Numbered from the stretch's first letter, positions 25,301-40,300 are shown. The stretch is DNA of 62,000 nucleotides from Mesostigma viride (GCA_009746045.1 RPFO01001997.1:1-62000), one strand, 5' to 3'. The notes: a model not told the origin generated them from the letters alone. Numbers and translations are program-made.

Positions 25301-28300
25301 TGTTGGGGGGGGTTGTCATGGGGGGCTTGTCGTGACGGGGTTGTTGGGGGGGGGTTGTCATGGGGGCTTGTCGTGACGGGGTTGTTGGGGGGGGTTGTCA
25401 TGGGGGGCTTGTCGTGGCGGGGTTGTTGTGGGGGGTTGTCATGGGGGGCTTGTCGTGACGGGGTTGTTGGGGGGGGTTGTCATGGGGGGCTTGTCGTGGC
25501 GGGGTTGTTCGGGGGGGTTGTCATGGGGGGCTTGTCGTGACGGGGTTGTTGTGGGGGGGTTGTCATGGGGGCTTGTCGTGACGGGGTTGTTGGGGGGGTT
25601 GTCATGGGGGGCTTGTCGTGGCGGGGTTGTTGTGGGGGGTTTGTCATGGGGGGCTTGTCGTGACGGGGTTGTTGGGGGGGGTTGTCATGGGGGGCTTGTC
25701 GTGGCGGGGTTGTTGGGGGGGGTTGTCATGGGGGGCTTGTCGTGGCGGGGGTGTTGGGGGGGGTTGTCATGGGGGGCTTGTCGTGACGGGGTTGTTGTGG
25801 GGGGGTTGTCATGGGGGGCTTGTCGTGACGGGGTTGTTGGGGGGGTTGTCATGGGGGGCTTGTCGTGGCGGGGTTGTTGTGGGGGTTTGTCATGGGGGGC
25901 TTGTCGTGACGGGGTTGTTGGGGGGGTTGTCATGGGGGGCTTGTCGTGGCGGGGTTGTTGGGGGGGTTGTCATGGGGGCTTGTCGTGGCGGGGTTGTTGG
26001 GGGGGGTTGTCATGGGGGGCTTGTCGCGGCTGGGTTGTCGTGGGGGAGGATCGTCTGGGAACTGTGTGCTGGTGGGTATTGCCTGGGGCGCAGGCGGACG
26101 ATGTTCGATGTTGCCCTGGTTGTCGACAAAGACTTGCACCCGATAGTTGCCCATGGGAGAGGAGGAAGGAGAGGCCATGCAATGAAGAGGTGATGCAGTG
26201 TTGGGTGGCCTTGGTTCGGCTTTTAAAGAAGGCATGTAAAGAAAAGAGGGGTCGCTTGGCTGTTGAAGGGCGTGTGACTGAGGGACATGAAGGGGAGTCT
26301 CTGCCAAGGTTTCTTTTCGAAGGCTGCAGACAGCGTTGGAAGCAACAGAGGTCGCTTAATTGCCCATGAAGAGAATGTGTGTTGCGTGCTTACATATGCC
26401 ACCCCGTTCGTTGACGAGTCCATAAGCTTTTGAACAGTTCCGCGACCTCCGCACCCCTGCTGTTGCCAGGAGACAAGATCCCGTTGCTTCGCAGGCAACT
26501 GCTCCTCGAGTAGTTGGGTTGCGATTTTAGAATCGCCTCATCAATAATATCTTATTGTAGCCTTTTCTTCTCCATCCCTGCAGGGGGGGCCATGCTGGGC
26601 GACCCAGCGATTCTCGTCCCCAGCCGGCTCGAACAGATCCTCTTCTGCGACGAGGCGAGCCTGGCGCGGCGCGGCCCCTTTGGCCCCGGCCCCATCTACG
26701 TGCGCGGCGGCGCGCATGCGAGCTCACGGCGACGATCCCGCACACAGTTCGCGGTCGCAGCCCTGGCGGCGGTGGCGGTGTCGGGTCACAGCGCTGGGGC
26801 CGTGGACGTGTCTGGGCAAGGCGCCAAGGAGGGGGCGAGGAGCAAGGCGGGTGGGGAGGTGAAGGTCAAGGGTCCAGAGGGGGCGATTCTCCCGGGGGCG
26901 CGCGGGCCAGGCCCATCCCCATTCCAGCCCAAGGCGCGGAGTGAGTGAGGCTGTGGCTCCTGTTTGGTACCGCTGGCGCAGCACTGCGTGAGGGTAGTGC
27001 CTGGTTTGTCTGATATGGCTTACCTTTGTTTGGGACATTTTGGCACATAGTAGCACTGGTGTAGAATAGTACCATCGGTAATAGAATTGGACAGAATGGT
27101 ATGGAATAGGTACACAATTCCAACCGGTATACAATAGCACCATCTGTAATACAACAAGATGGAATGTATGGAATAGTACCATCGGTAATAGAATAGGACA
27201 GAATGGTATGGAATAGGTAACACCGGTATACAATAGCACCATCTGTAATACAACAAGATGAAATGTATGGAATAGTACCATCGGTAATAGAATTGGTCTA
27301 TGAGGAGTGGTTGTTTGCCTACCGTGATTGACAGCTAGTGGTGGACAGGATACACTGCGGATGGCAACATTTTCCTAATGGCGCTCCCATAGTTGACATG
27401 CGTGCATGCGTGCCTCTGTACGCTGTCCCTGTGCCCTTGGCCAGGCCGGTTTGCCCCCAAAGCGATCCAGGAGGAGGAAGGCCTGGAGGCATCTCCGGCC
27501 GCCGACAAGCGGGGCAGCCAGTCCGGCAGCGAGGACGACAACGAGAGCACCCAGGTGGCAGGGGAGGATGGCAGCATGCCTCCTGGCATGACGGTGTTCG
27601 ACAACCATCTCGTCATGCTACCGTACGAGGGAGACGGCCCGCGGGCAGACCGGCCCATGTCCGGCATGACTCCCGAAGACATGATGGAGGTGGGTGGCGT
27701 TCTGTAACGAACGGTGGTGGGTGGCGTGCTTTAAGTAAGGGAGGTGGTGGCGTGCGTTAATAAATGGAGGTGAGCGGCGTGCTTTAGGTAAGGGAGGTGG
27801 GCGGCGTGCTTTGAGTAAGGGAGGTGGGTGGCGTGCGTTAACAAATGGAGGTGTGTGGCGTGTTTTAATTTAGGTAGGTGGGTGGCGCGCTTTAAGTAAG
27901 GGAGGTGGTTATGTGCGTTAATGAATGCAGGTGAGCGGCGTGCTTTAATTAAGGGAGGTGGGTGGCGTGCGTTAACGAATGGAGGTGGGTGGCGTCCAAG
28001 GACGCTGCGTACTTAGTAAGCCTATGGGGTTAGGTTTTATGGGGCCAGTCTCCCGAAGACATGATGGAGGTGGGTGGCGTGCTTTGATTTGTGGAAACGG
28101 GTGGCGGCCAAAGACCCCATGCCATGGATTGAGACAGGAAATGTTTGTGGGGAAGAGGGTCCAAAACAAGTTGGTAAGTATGAGATGTGTATGTACTCAC
28201 TCTAGTAAGTCTATAAAGTTGGGAATTCTATGAAGGCTGTCAGGTTATTAGGTCAGGTTATTAGGTTATTAGGTCAGGTTACTGGGTGGGAAAGGCCAAG

Positions 28301-31300
28301 AGGATGGGGATGATGCAGAGGGAGCCAGGTGACATGGATTTGCTACAGAGGAACCAGGTGACGTTGGTTTGTGTCCGAGGGAGCTCGGTGAGGTTTGTTT
28401 GTGTGCTGCAGAGGGAGCTTGGTGGGTTTTGTGTGCTGCAGAGGGATTTCGTTGACACTTGTGTGCTGCAGAGTGAGCGTGGTGATGTTTGTGTGCTAAC
28501 GCGTGAGCTAGGGGCATTTATACAATAAAAATTAAAACGAAACGATATTTAGTCCGTGCGGATTCAGCCGTGCTTGCTAACCGCCCTAAGAGTACTGACA
28601 ACACATGCCATTTTGGAACAGTTCGAACAACACATCCCATAGTCTAACCCTCGTCACATGCTGATGTCTAACCATGCTCCCCTTGTGCCCTTGATACAAT
28701 TGCCCCCGGCCTGGCCCACCCCGTGTGCTTGTGCTTGATGGACCCGGCCTGGCCCACCTGCCTGGCCCACCCCGTGCGTTTGTCCTACCTCGCCCCGGCC
28801 CTCCCTCAGGCGCTCGCATCCGGCACGTTCCATGCAAGCGAGGGCCCGCTCGAGGACAGCGATGACGTGCTCATGGTGGAGTCTCCACGTGTCACCACCG
28901 CGACGCATGCTGACCACCTGGGCAGCGGCGCGGCGTCCCCCAGGGAAGCGGCCAGGGAGCAGTTTGCGCTGCGGCACCGCGCGCTGCTGGCTGCTGGCAC
29001 ACAGGCCTGGGAGGGTCGGGATGGACGAGGGGAAGCAGCGCCGTCGGATGGCTTGAGCGGCATCGCAGTCAGGGCTGCGATGAGGTAATTAATCAATGTA
29101 GAGCCGCATGAGGTGGCGATGAGGTAGCAGTGAGGTGGCGATGAGGTAGCAGTGAGGAAGCGATGCGGTGGGAGTGAGGTGGCGATGGAGGTAATGTGAA
29201 CTAATCCAAACTGGACTGCTTTGGGAACTTATTTGCTTTGGAAGACCGGTGGTTTCGGCCCACCGTTTTGCTCTGAAAACTGAGAATTCTGGGTGTGAAT
29301 TGCCAAAAGCCATAGCATTGTGGCTTGGGCCTGTGAAATTTTAGGTTGCATGGCATAGAGATTAGCTCATGAGACCGGGCTTTGTCCCTCTTCATCCCTT
29401 GAACCACCTCCCCCATGGAAATCCCGCCTTTGTGCGTTTTCCCCCCCATTGTCACTCCTTTCTGCCTTTCTCTCCCAAAACTCCCACATTTCCGCGCCGC
29501 CCCTTACCTCATGCTTTTCCTCCTTTCAACATTGTCACAATCCAACCCCTGTGCGCCGCCTGCCCTGCACCCCCCCCCCCCTTCTCTGCCCTCCTCTCCT
29601 GGGTCATGTGACACTGCGGCTGGTCCTCTGCATGGGCGACACCTTCGCATGTCTGCCCAATCCCTCCTTGCCCCTTCCCTCGACTCTTTCCCCTGCGCCA
29701 TGCGACACCGCTGCATGCCCCACCCCTTGTGCGTGCCCGACCACTTGTGCATGTCTGACATGTCCCTTCTTCCCCCCCTTCCCTTGCCTCCCCCCTGTGT
29801 CATGCGACGCACCTCCGCGCACGATCCCTCCCCCGCCACGCAGCACTTCCAGCCATGGTGCCACAATCGCGGCCTCTGAAGCCGAGGCGCTGGCCCGCTT
29901 CCCCTCCCGCACTCATCCTGTCCATACAACAAGGTCCGGTGCTGATGCTGCTGGTGATGCCCTGGTGATCGCTGTGCCCGATGGCATGAAGGGCATTGTA
30001 ACAGACACGACGCGTGGTGGTGGTGGTGGTGGTGTGGAGACCATACCCAGCGTCGTGGCATCGCGGGGCAACAGCGAGGTGGCCGCCACCGAGGGCATCC
30101 ACCTGGAAGTCTCCCAGGGTGGTGGCGACGCGCCGACACACGCGCAGGCAAGGGCGACCCCCCGCAGCCGGTTTGTCTCCGCGAGCTCGTCCGCCAACAG
30201 CGACGAGGCGCGCACGCCGCGAGCTGGGGATGGCAACGCCGGCGATGGTGATGACGATGATGACGCCGGCGATGGTGATGACGACAATGATGATGCGGAG
30301 TATGATTTGGGCGACGACACGGACCCTCATTTCGCGATCATCGGCGAGGAGAGAGTGACCATCATCCCCGCACTCATCTCACCAAGCGCCCAGCTGGGGC
30401 CCGATGGCCGACCCCCAAGCACCCCCCCCTGGTCCCTGGGCCTGGGGTCACGCTCGCGTCGTTATGATCGAGAGCCGCCGACCAGCCCGCCCGAGCCGGC
30501 CACGACACCCGCGAACAACAACAACCAACCAGCGATGATCTCGCCGCGCGGTGGGCAGGGTCAAGGCGAGGGGCAGGGGCAGGGGCAGGGGCAGGGCGAG
30601 GAGCAGAGGCAGGGGAATGGACATCCGCAGGAGCAGCCGACCCCGCGGCAACATGCAAAGAAGGTATCCAGTGTGGCGGCAAGCAAGCAAACCATGGCGG
30701 GGAGGGACGGCGGAGGGAAGCCAAAGGGAGCCCCCGGGGCATCTCCCAGAGCGACTGCGGCTATTAGTAGCAGCCAAGGCCTGGGCAAGGGCCCGCAGTC
30801 GAGGGCCGCCCGCATCGCCGCCCGCACGCTCGCGCTGGCATCATCGTTGCCGGCTGCCAGTAGCCCCAAACCGGCCACGGGGGGAAAACCGTACAAGCGA
30901 TCGGGTAGCGGGGGGAGGAGTTTCAGGCAGCACGCCGGTGCGAACCATGGCACCAGCAGTGGTCACTCTAGTGGCGGTCAGTACTCTACCGGTCATTCTA
31001 GCGGCAAGAAGGACGGGTACGCAGAGGACCGGCCCGCACATGGAGGGGGCGTGTCGCAGGGGGGCAGCGGGCGGCACGCGTATGGGTCGAACGCAAGCGA
31101 ACAGACTGGAGATGAGGAAGAGAACGATGAGGAGGACCGGCGTCACAGGCACCAGGGGCCGGGGGGGCAGCCCGCACGCGCGGGCGTCGCCCTGGGTTAT
31201 GTGGCTCGCAACCGTGTGCTTGCGACGGACGAGGAGGATGGGGGCTTGGATTCTGGCGCGGGTCACCCGAGTGGCAGGTGAGGGGGGGTTAGGGGAGGGC

Positions 31301-34300
31301 TAGGCTTGACGTGGGGGCCTTGTGCATGGCAGGGTTCCGATTCCCTTTTGCTCTAGGGAGTCCGATTCGTTCTAGGGAGTCGGATTTGTTCTGGGGAGTC
31401 CGATTCGTTCTAGGGAGTCGGATTTGTTCTGGGGAGTCCGATTCGTTCTAGGGAGAGGGAGAGGGTGGTGGAGGCGCGTTTGGCAGCCGTGTAGCACCCG
31501 ACGGGGGGGGGTTGTATGCTGTCGACAATGGCTCACTGGTGGTGTCCACTGAGGCAGATGACTACGAAATGCTGTCCTCATCATCATTTGTCATTTTCAT
31601 CTTTCGTCCTTCTATTAATCATTAGTCCTGGTACCAGCTTAGCACCAAGCTTCGCAGTCGCCATTGTCCGGAAAGCTAGTTTCCATCATGCGCTGCCTTG
31701 CCACTCAACTCTTTTATCTTATGCCAGATTTGTTTTTCAGGCACGCGCTTGAGTATACTACAAAGTCCTGGCTCCGCCTCCAAGGTACAGATACACTGGT
31801 CAATGGCTTTTGAGATAATACCTTTTGTGCTCGCTCGAAAGCAACCTGACAGCCAGGAGAGGTAAGCTATCTCAGAAGCAGTCATCTAGCAACCCTACCT
31901 GTTCATTGTCTCGAAGGCCACTCCCCCGGTTCCTCTGTGGTCATGGAACGCCTGCGTGGCCCTCGACATTGCCCTGACACGATGTAGGCCACAAAAACGC
32001 CTTTGTTTTTATCCTGACATGATCTAGGCCAGATGATGCCTTGTTCTTGCTCGTGACTGTACGCCGTTTTGGGCTGCTCTTCCTTTTCTTGGTTGGCCAC
32101 AACAGGGAGGCCACGTCCTGTGATGCGGTCCGACCGTTCAGCGGTGGCCACGCCTCGGAAAACATGGAGTCATCGGAATGCCAGCAGGAGCAACGGCACC
32201 GATCCTGGGAGCGCCATGATGAGCAGCACCACCACCAACACGAACAACAACACCAGCACCAGCAGGAGCAGCAGCACCAACACCAGCACCAGCACCAGCA
32301 CCAGCACCAGCACCAGCAGGAGCAGGAGGGGCATGGTCCATCCCAGGAGAGGGTAAGCTCGCACCCGCTGCTCTCCGTGGGGACGCCCACGCCCCCCCGG
32401 AAGCCTCCCAGTGGAGACGCGGACACCAGCGGTGCTGACGCCAGCGGTGCTTTCCATGCCCGCAAGGGCCCCGTGGTGGACCTCAGCGCCCAGAAGGAGC
32501 TGTTGCGGCGGCAAGCTCAAAAGGTGGGCATCCGGAGGGAGCGCTCCGCGACCGGGGTCTCTTACTTCCGCCTGATCCGCCCCGGAGAGGAGTCCGGTGG
32601 CGGTGACGCCGGTAGTACTAGTAATACCGCCGGGGGCGTCGGCATTAGTAGCACCGGACCAAAGGGCGTCACCCTGCTGTTGAAACAGATCACGCAGGCC
32701 AGTCAAGCGACCACGCAGGCGGCCCCGCAGGCCACACAAATGACCGCACAAGGGTACCCGCCCAAGCTGGGGTCAGCCCAGGGTGGCGCCAGGGACCCGG
32801 GGCCACAAGGCGGGTCAGGTGGCGGGGTCCCCCCTGGCAAAGGCATCCAGTTCCTGCGGGCGCTGCACCCTTCGGACCAGGGTGTGGACAGCACGGACCG
32901 GCAAGCAGCCAGGGTGGTGGGGGCGTATGGTTCCGCGGACACCAGTTTTACCGTGACGGGCCGCCTGGACACGAGTCATGGAGGTCAAGGGGAACAAGGG
33001 ATGGGTAGTGGTGACAGAGGATGGGCGCCAGCGGGCCAGGTGCCAGCTGGGGGCGCTCCCTCCCAAGCACTCTCCCAAGATTTGTCGTCGCATGGCCTGC
33101 AATCGCAGCCAAGGGGGGGGGCTGTGAGCAGCAACTACGTGACCGACCCCTCCACGAGTGCGGTCGGCGGTACTTCCATCCACAAGGCGGCCGCCGCAGC
33201 CATCCTGGCGGCGCAGCTGGAGAGGGGGGACCCTTGGGTGGGGCCGAGCCACGCTGTTGTGGGGATGAGGGATTTAGGTTACGGCGGCGCAGGGGGGCAT
33301 CGGTGGGACTACACCGGTGGTGTGTCAGTGCCAGGGACGGCATCCACCGGCGGCCCACGTTTGTTGAAGATTAACTTCCCAGAACGGGGGGATCCGATGG
33401 ACGGGGCATCGTTACAGCTGGCAGGTTTGATGGCACAAAAGACAGGGCAGGGGGCGGCGGGTGGCAGCGCGCAAGCGGGGGGTGTGGCGGCAGAAGGCGG
33501 CCAGCCGATCCGCTTACTGGTACGGATTTTTTCTTCGTTGGAAGAGGCGCTGGTCATGCTTGTCTTTGTGGGGTTATCGGTATGTCGCCTCTTCCTGAGC
33601 TAATATATGTCCACGGCTTTGAGGCGATGTTTACTAGGCCTTAGATGGGATGGGCAGGTTGGGGCAGATCGGGGTAGATTGGGGTAGAGGGGGTAGAGGG
33701 GGTAGAGGGGGTAGAGGGGGGTAGAGGGGGGTAGAGGGGGGTAGAGGGGGGTAGAGGGGGGTAGAGGGGGGTAGAGGGGGGTAGAGGGGGGTAGAGGGGG
33801 GGTATATTAGGGTAGAGTGGGGTAGAGTGGGGTAGAGTGGGGTAGAGTGGGGTAGAGTGGGTAGAGTGGGGTTAGAGTGGGGTAGAGTGGGGTGGAGTGG
33901 GGTAGAGTGGGGTAGAGTGGGGTAGACTGAGCAGATTGAGTAGACACTTTAGTGTTGGGGTCGTAATGGAGAAATGTGAGAATGTCAACGTCGACAAGAA
34001 TAACAAGGTAAACCCAACGAACAAATATCGGTCTCGCTCGCTGCAGAGGGTCACGGAGCCACCGCCGTCGAGCCAAGGTGGCGGACGCAGCATTACCCAC
34101 GCAGACAGCGCCGAAGCAGACATGCCAGAGAGCGCGGTCGCTGCCGCCGCTGGCTCCGAGCTCCAGGGACAATCCGAGGGTGCTAGTGGCCGGCAACCTG
34201 TACGGTTGCTAAACATACCAGGGTGGGATGCCCGGCACGGAGATGCGGGTGCCAGCAGTAGTATCACGGGACCAGCCAGCCATTATGCTGGCGTTGGAGG

Positions 34301-37300
34301 CCGCAGCAGCAACGCCAACGGGGCCAGGGGGGACATGCCCGATGGGCACGGAGGCGCACGCAGTAGCAAGATTCAGCCCCAGTTGGCCCGCCAGCACATG
34401 CGCGACGAGGCCGCCGCGGCGGTGCAGCAGCGGCGATCAGGCGGCGTCCCGGAGGACCGGATCGCGGGGTTGATGGACCGGCTGAAGGTGGGGGAAGAGA
34501 GGGGGCGGACCGGCACGCCCAGCCTTGGGGGGCGGGGTATGGGTCCGCGGCTTGGTGCGAGCGGGGAAGATGGGGGGTATGATGGGGAGGAGGCGGAATC
34601 AGCCGATCAGGGAGAGTCGGGAGTCGGAAGCAGGGGGGGTAGTAGAGTACACTCAGGTGGCGATGCATATGGCTCTTCTGGCAGGAAAGGGGGAGGCACA
34701 GATCGTGGGGACAAGGGCGCCAGCATAAACGATATAGCAGGTGACACGTCCCCACCGGACGTGCAAGGTGCCAGCACGCTGGAAACAGCCGAGATGACAG
34801 GCGGCGTCCTGTCTCCACAAGGCAGGCACGCTTCACGAGCGGACGCCGGTGACGGAGGGACGATGACCCAGGAGCCCGCGACAGGTGGCGGGCGCCAGCA
34901 CACTTTGATCCGCGTCCGGCCTGCGGTGCACGTGTACGATGAGGATGAGGACGCTGACCTGGGGGGCGATGACGCGGTGGGGGATTCTGGGAACGCGCCG
35001 GGGCATGCCGGCAACATGCCTGGCAGCGCCCTGCCTGGTGCACCTGGCAGCGCGCCACAGGAATCTCTGTCGGGGGATCTGGGGCAGGGCCCTGCTCGGG
35101 TGGCCTGGTCTCTGGGGAAGCTCCAGGGAGCCATCTCCCCCCCAGCTCCCACAAAGCTCCATGGGGATGGGGGGATGGGAGGCGTCGGCGTTCGGGTAGT
35201 CAAGGTGACCGTGGCCGGAGGTCCGGAGGTGACCCCTCAGGAGGGGATGGCGCGGCGTGACCTGCTCGCGGTGCGTGGGGATGTTGGGGGCGCTGTGCGG
35301 GACTCGGCTCCACAGACCAGGCTACCGTTGCCGCAGGCGGGGCCGTCACTGAAACAAATTTCGACAGGTCAACCAATGTCCAGGGGTGCGATGGCCCCAG
35401 AGATGCCCTCTGGTAGCTCAGAAACGGGACCACGGGACGGCATCAACGGTAAAGTTGTAGCAGCAAGCATTACAACGGGCAAGGGTGGTGTGGGAGCTGC
35501 CAACGAGCTCGCCGTGGGTGCTGGTGGGATGACAGGTGCTAACCTTGCGGCAGCCGGTGGTGGAGGTGGCTCTAACGGAGGAGCCAGCACTGATGGTGGC
35601 TCTGGTGGTGGCGGTCGTGGGGCAGGTTCTAGTGGCGGTGGACCTGGCGTCGCGCGGTCTTCAGGCAGCGTGACGAGCGCCAGTTCCGGGATGTGGGCTC
35701 CCGACCTGTTTGCACGGCTGCTGTACTACTTGGAATCGGAGGGCCTGCGCCTGGTGGATGTCTTCCGGTGCGTGTGTTGTTGCTGGAAAGGGCGGTCACT
35801 TCGTGGCATGGGGGTGCTATTGTTGGAAATATCTGAGTAGTCCACGTTTAGCTTGGGGGGTAGTCAACGTTTAGATTGGGGGGTAGTCAACGTTTAGCTT
35901 GGGGGGTAGTCAACGTTTAGCTTGGGGGGTAGTCCACGTTTAGCTTGGGGGGTAGTCAACGTTTAGCTTGGGGGGTAGTCAACGTTTAGCTTGGGGGGTA
36001 GTCCACGTTTAGCTTGGGGGGTCGTCAGCGTTTAGCTTGGGGGGTCATCAACGTTTAGCTTGGGGGGTAGTCAACGTTTAGTTTGGGGGGTGGACGTCTT
36101 CCGGTGCGTGCCTTATGGCTTATTATGTGGTGGTGTCTTCTGGTTTGTTATGGGTGGCCTGTTTTAGGCGATGCGTTGGACGGAGTGGTCAAAATGTAGA
36201 GTGAGGTCTGTGTTTTCTGGTGCACGCACTGTTGAATAGGAGGGCCCTGTCGTAGATATAAGGAAAATGTCGGGGCACCCAGTACCTGGTGTGTGCCTGT
36301 GGAGTGGGATGTCGCCCGGTACCTGCACGGTTCGGTTACACATACGCGCCCTCGTTCTTCAATCCACATGTTGTTGCCAATGTCATTCATGCCCAAGTAT
36401 GCGACACCAAAGTGCACGACTTGTGGCAAGCGTGCGTGGCTTGTGCTTCATCGAGTGTGTATTCGGTGATGCCTTCGGATTTTTTCCAGTGCTCTTTCTT
36501 TTTTTCTGGGTACGAGCACTAGGGGCAAGGTGTCCGGAAACATATATCCGTCTCACGTCCTGGTGTTGGTCCCCGTGTTGCATGACTCATCCTACCACAC
36601 GCGCTCGCATCGGCCGCAGCGGCTCACTTAACGAACCTTTCCGTGCTTGAAGAGCCACCATCGAGGGTTGATAGCAGATATGCTTGAAGAGCCACCATCG
36701 AGGGTTGATAGCAGATACCGCAATCAGCACACATATATGGGTTGATATCTATAGTAATGTACACATATATTGATAGCAGATACCGCAATCAGCGTGGATA
36801 TAGTCATGGGCACATCGCACTATTTGGGGCCAGCTTTGGGGTCAGATTCTTGGCTCTAGGCCGAGTACAGATGCATCGCAAATCGGATTGCTGTGTGTGC
36901 ATGCCTTCTCACCTTCTTTCGGAGCATGGCCCCATCCACTTCCCAACCCCAACCCCGCCCTTGGCATCCCTCCCCGATCTGTTGGTCTCACTCTCGCCCC
37001 GTGGGATTCGCATGATATCACCGCTCATTATTGACTTGTCCCCGCCGAGAGCGACCTAGGCCAGGATCTCCTTTCCCTTTTCACCAGCCCCTTGTACCTC
37101 ACTCTTGCCTTTCCTGGGGCCTCATTCTCGCCTGCCCTGGTGCCTTATGCTGTGCCTGCCTGACTGAGCCATCCTTGCGGGCATCCCTGGCGGGACCTTC
37201 CTTACGTTCCTTGTCGTGTCGTCTATTCGGGCATCATTCATCCGCACGCCGCTTATCGCCACGTTGTCATCATGCGACTTCTCCGTTGACGGCAGCGAGT

Positions 37301-40300
37301 TTGACAAGGACCGCAGCGGCAGCCTAAACCTGGACGAGGTCACCAAGCTGATCCAGCGGGTCATCCCAGAGGCCACCGCGGATCAGCTGCGATATCTTAA
37401 GGTGGGAAGATGGCAAGGTGTTGCGATCCCCCTCGGTAGGTACACACTGCAAATTCCTGCACAGTGCTTCGATACCTCACTGGAGGTTCATTGCGTTACC
37501 TCAAGGTACTTCGTACATCATCTATCTCAAGGTCGGCTTATTGCAAGGTCTTGTGTCCTTCCCAAGGTAGGTATCGGCAGTCAATGTGCAAAGACTGGAC
37601 AAGATGGGGGTCTAAAGGTTACAAAAGATCAACACCACTGCCGTAGTTTATATTGCAAGGTACTGCGATACTTCATGGTGGGTGTGGGCTCAACGTACAT
37701 ATAACTCCAAGTGCATATGTCGCACCGTGCATGCTGGGATGCCGCTGCCCCACCCAACAACCACGCATGCACAAGTGCAGTTTCATTGATTCATCGTCCA
37801 GGCCGTTCCCGCCATGTTCCTGTCGTGTGCGTCTCCATTGCATTTCATGTGCAAGTCATCTGAGCCGATCCATCCCACCCGCCCATCTGGCCCAGTCAAT
37901 CCCACGCCCTCGCCCCCATAGCTGCCACCCACCCTTACACCTACCCTCTCCCCCACACCCTCACGCCTACCCTCTGCCCCCCACGTCACTCCTGCCCACT
38001 ACCTCCCCACCCTCACACCTGCCCTCTCTCCTCCCTTCCCCCCCCCCCCCCTGCCCCCCCCCCCCCCAGCTCATGCTCGACGTGGACCCCTCGGGGGGGC
38101 TCACCTACCCCCAGCTGCTGCTGCGCCTGCGCTCATCTCAGCGCGGCGGTGCGGAGATGCGGGCCAAGCAGGGGGTCGACTTGGCCGACCTGCTGGCCCG
38201 CCTGTCCGACCACGTGGCCGCGCACGCCCACGACGTGCGCGCCGCGTTCAAGCGGTTCGATGCCGATGGCAATGGGGACTTGGACGCGGGCGAGATGGGC
38301 ATCATGATACGGTGGGTGGGGTCACTGTAGCGGACACTGTATGGTATGCTATACCAGCAGGATGTGGTTTTGTGAGGGGGGGTGGGACGCGGACGAGATG
38401 GGCATCATTATACGGTGGGTGGGGTCACTGTAGCGGTCACTGCAGCGCTGTACTATATTGACTTGTTTCGTGATGGTGAGGTCTTTTTGATAACCTGGAT
38501 TAAAAAACTCGAAGCTCGAACTCTGTGCCTCCTATCTTGCATTTCGGTCATGAGTAACACACAAGTGACTCGCGTTTTCCTAGTCTTAGCTGTTCTCCCC
38601 TCCTCACCGTCCGTCACTACCCCTTGCCCGCACGGTTGTCACCCCCGCTCTTGCCCACGGCTGCCAGCTCGCTGCTGCCAGGTCTCTCCCCAGAGGAGCT
38701 TAGCACGCTGCTGCAGGACCTGGAACAGCTCGACGTGGACGGTGACGGCAGGTGAGAGGACGAGAACGAGGACGGGGACGGCAGGGAGGGGGCAGGGCCA
38801 CCGTGGCGAAAGTCAGCATGCCTTGGCAAATTTTGCAGTGTTGTGATGCTAGGCAACAGTATTTGCGAGCTGCTAACCCATGGATGGCCTAAATAGTTGT
38901 TAGCTAGACGGTGTATTGAAGTAGTCTACTTTATCCCGCACTTGTTTACCGCATGCTCTACAGCAGAGACAGTAGTGAGGAACGGCGACCGGCAGCCATT
39001 CCTTTTCATGGGTTGGCAACGCAGTCAACAGGAGATCTGTGTAGAATTTTTTTCTTGCTGGTGGATAGGATATTCCATTGCGGACACTTTTGCATGCAAC
39101 TGTTGCTAGCAGTGTTAGTCGCTCACTGATTGTCAGAACAGGTGCCGCCACAAGATGGCAAGTGTAGTGGAAGACGCATCACCGCACTGTGGCCGTGCCA
39201 TTAGAACAATGGGGCAGCTACGAGATGCCACGCTGGTTTTTGCAGGGAACAGAGTTGCTGGAAATGAGAAGGTCTTCTCCATCTGTCAGATGAAATCATG
39301 GATGTCTGTGCTCATAAGTATAAGAATGGTATAGTGCTCCGAGCCGTGCCTCTCGTGCATAGCGGGCAAGCACTTCCTTCCCCACCTGAAGACCCCTTTG
39401 CTGAAACTGCACTAAGAGTTTTTCTGCCCTTGGCTGGGGGCCCTAGTGCTGTAGTGCATGCATTAGAACTTACAATAAGATTCAAGCGCTAGCACCTTCA
39501 CACAGAGAAGAACCAGAGGATTGCTCACTGTACATTATAAAAAGAACGCCCTCGTAAGCTGCTGTATTTTTTTATAGCGATGTTCATATACTGCAAGATA
39601 TGTTTACATGGGATCGATATGAATATCCCTCGATAGTGGTGGCACTGCTACACCTCTACGATACTACTGATTGTCTTATGTGTTATATCATATCGCATGT
39701 TTTATAATGAGTACACCATGATCAACTATGCCATTATCTTCTTTTCTTTATTGCAGGATCTCCCTGGACGAGTTAATGGCGGGGCTGCAGCCACTGGCCA
39801 TCGCGCAGCGCGCCGCCGCCAACAAGAAGCTGGTGGGTAGTTATGGATCACAGGGACAGCAACCCATTAGCACTTGCATGACAACCTAACGGAGGGGGGG
39901 GAAGGGGGGGCGGGGATGATGGATTAATTCTCTTGATGCCATCCTTCCTCATTCATCTCTGCACGTCATATTCCTTGCTGTCCGGCTTTTCCTCCAACTG
40001 GCATGCCTGATCTAACTGCCATGCTTGTCCTTCCCCCTCCCCCCGCCCCAGGCGTGCCTAACTTGCTACGTTCCTCCTTCCCCCAACCCCACCCCACCCA
40101 CCCACCCCACCCACCCACCCCACCCCACCCCCGGCGTGCCTAACTTGCCTTGTTCCTCCATCCCGCCACCCCACCCCACCCCCGGCGTGCCTAACTTGCC
40201 TTGTTCCTCCATCCCGCCACCCCACCCCACCCCCGGCGTGCCTAACTTGCCTTGTTCCTCCATCCCGCCACCCCACCCCATCCCCCGGCGCGCCAGGCGG

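Noticed and set aside
25093-26369. Gly/Trp/Cys-rich frames on + and Pro/Thr-rich frames on -
   Set aside because: G-rich satellite in intron 17.
32164-33519. Independent gene starting at the ATG in exon 22
   Set aside because: The phase of the upstream acceptor joins exon 21 correctly and no promoter or 5' UTR signal is seen, though it cannot be excluded without transcripts.
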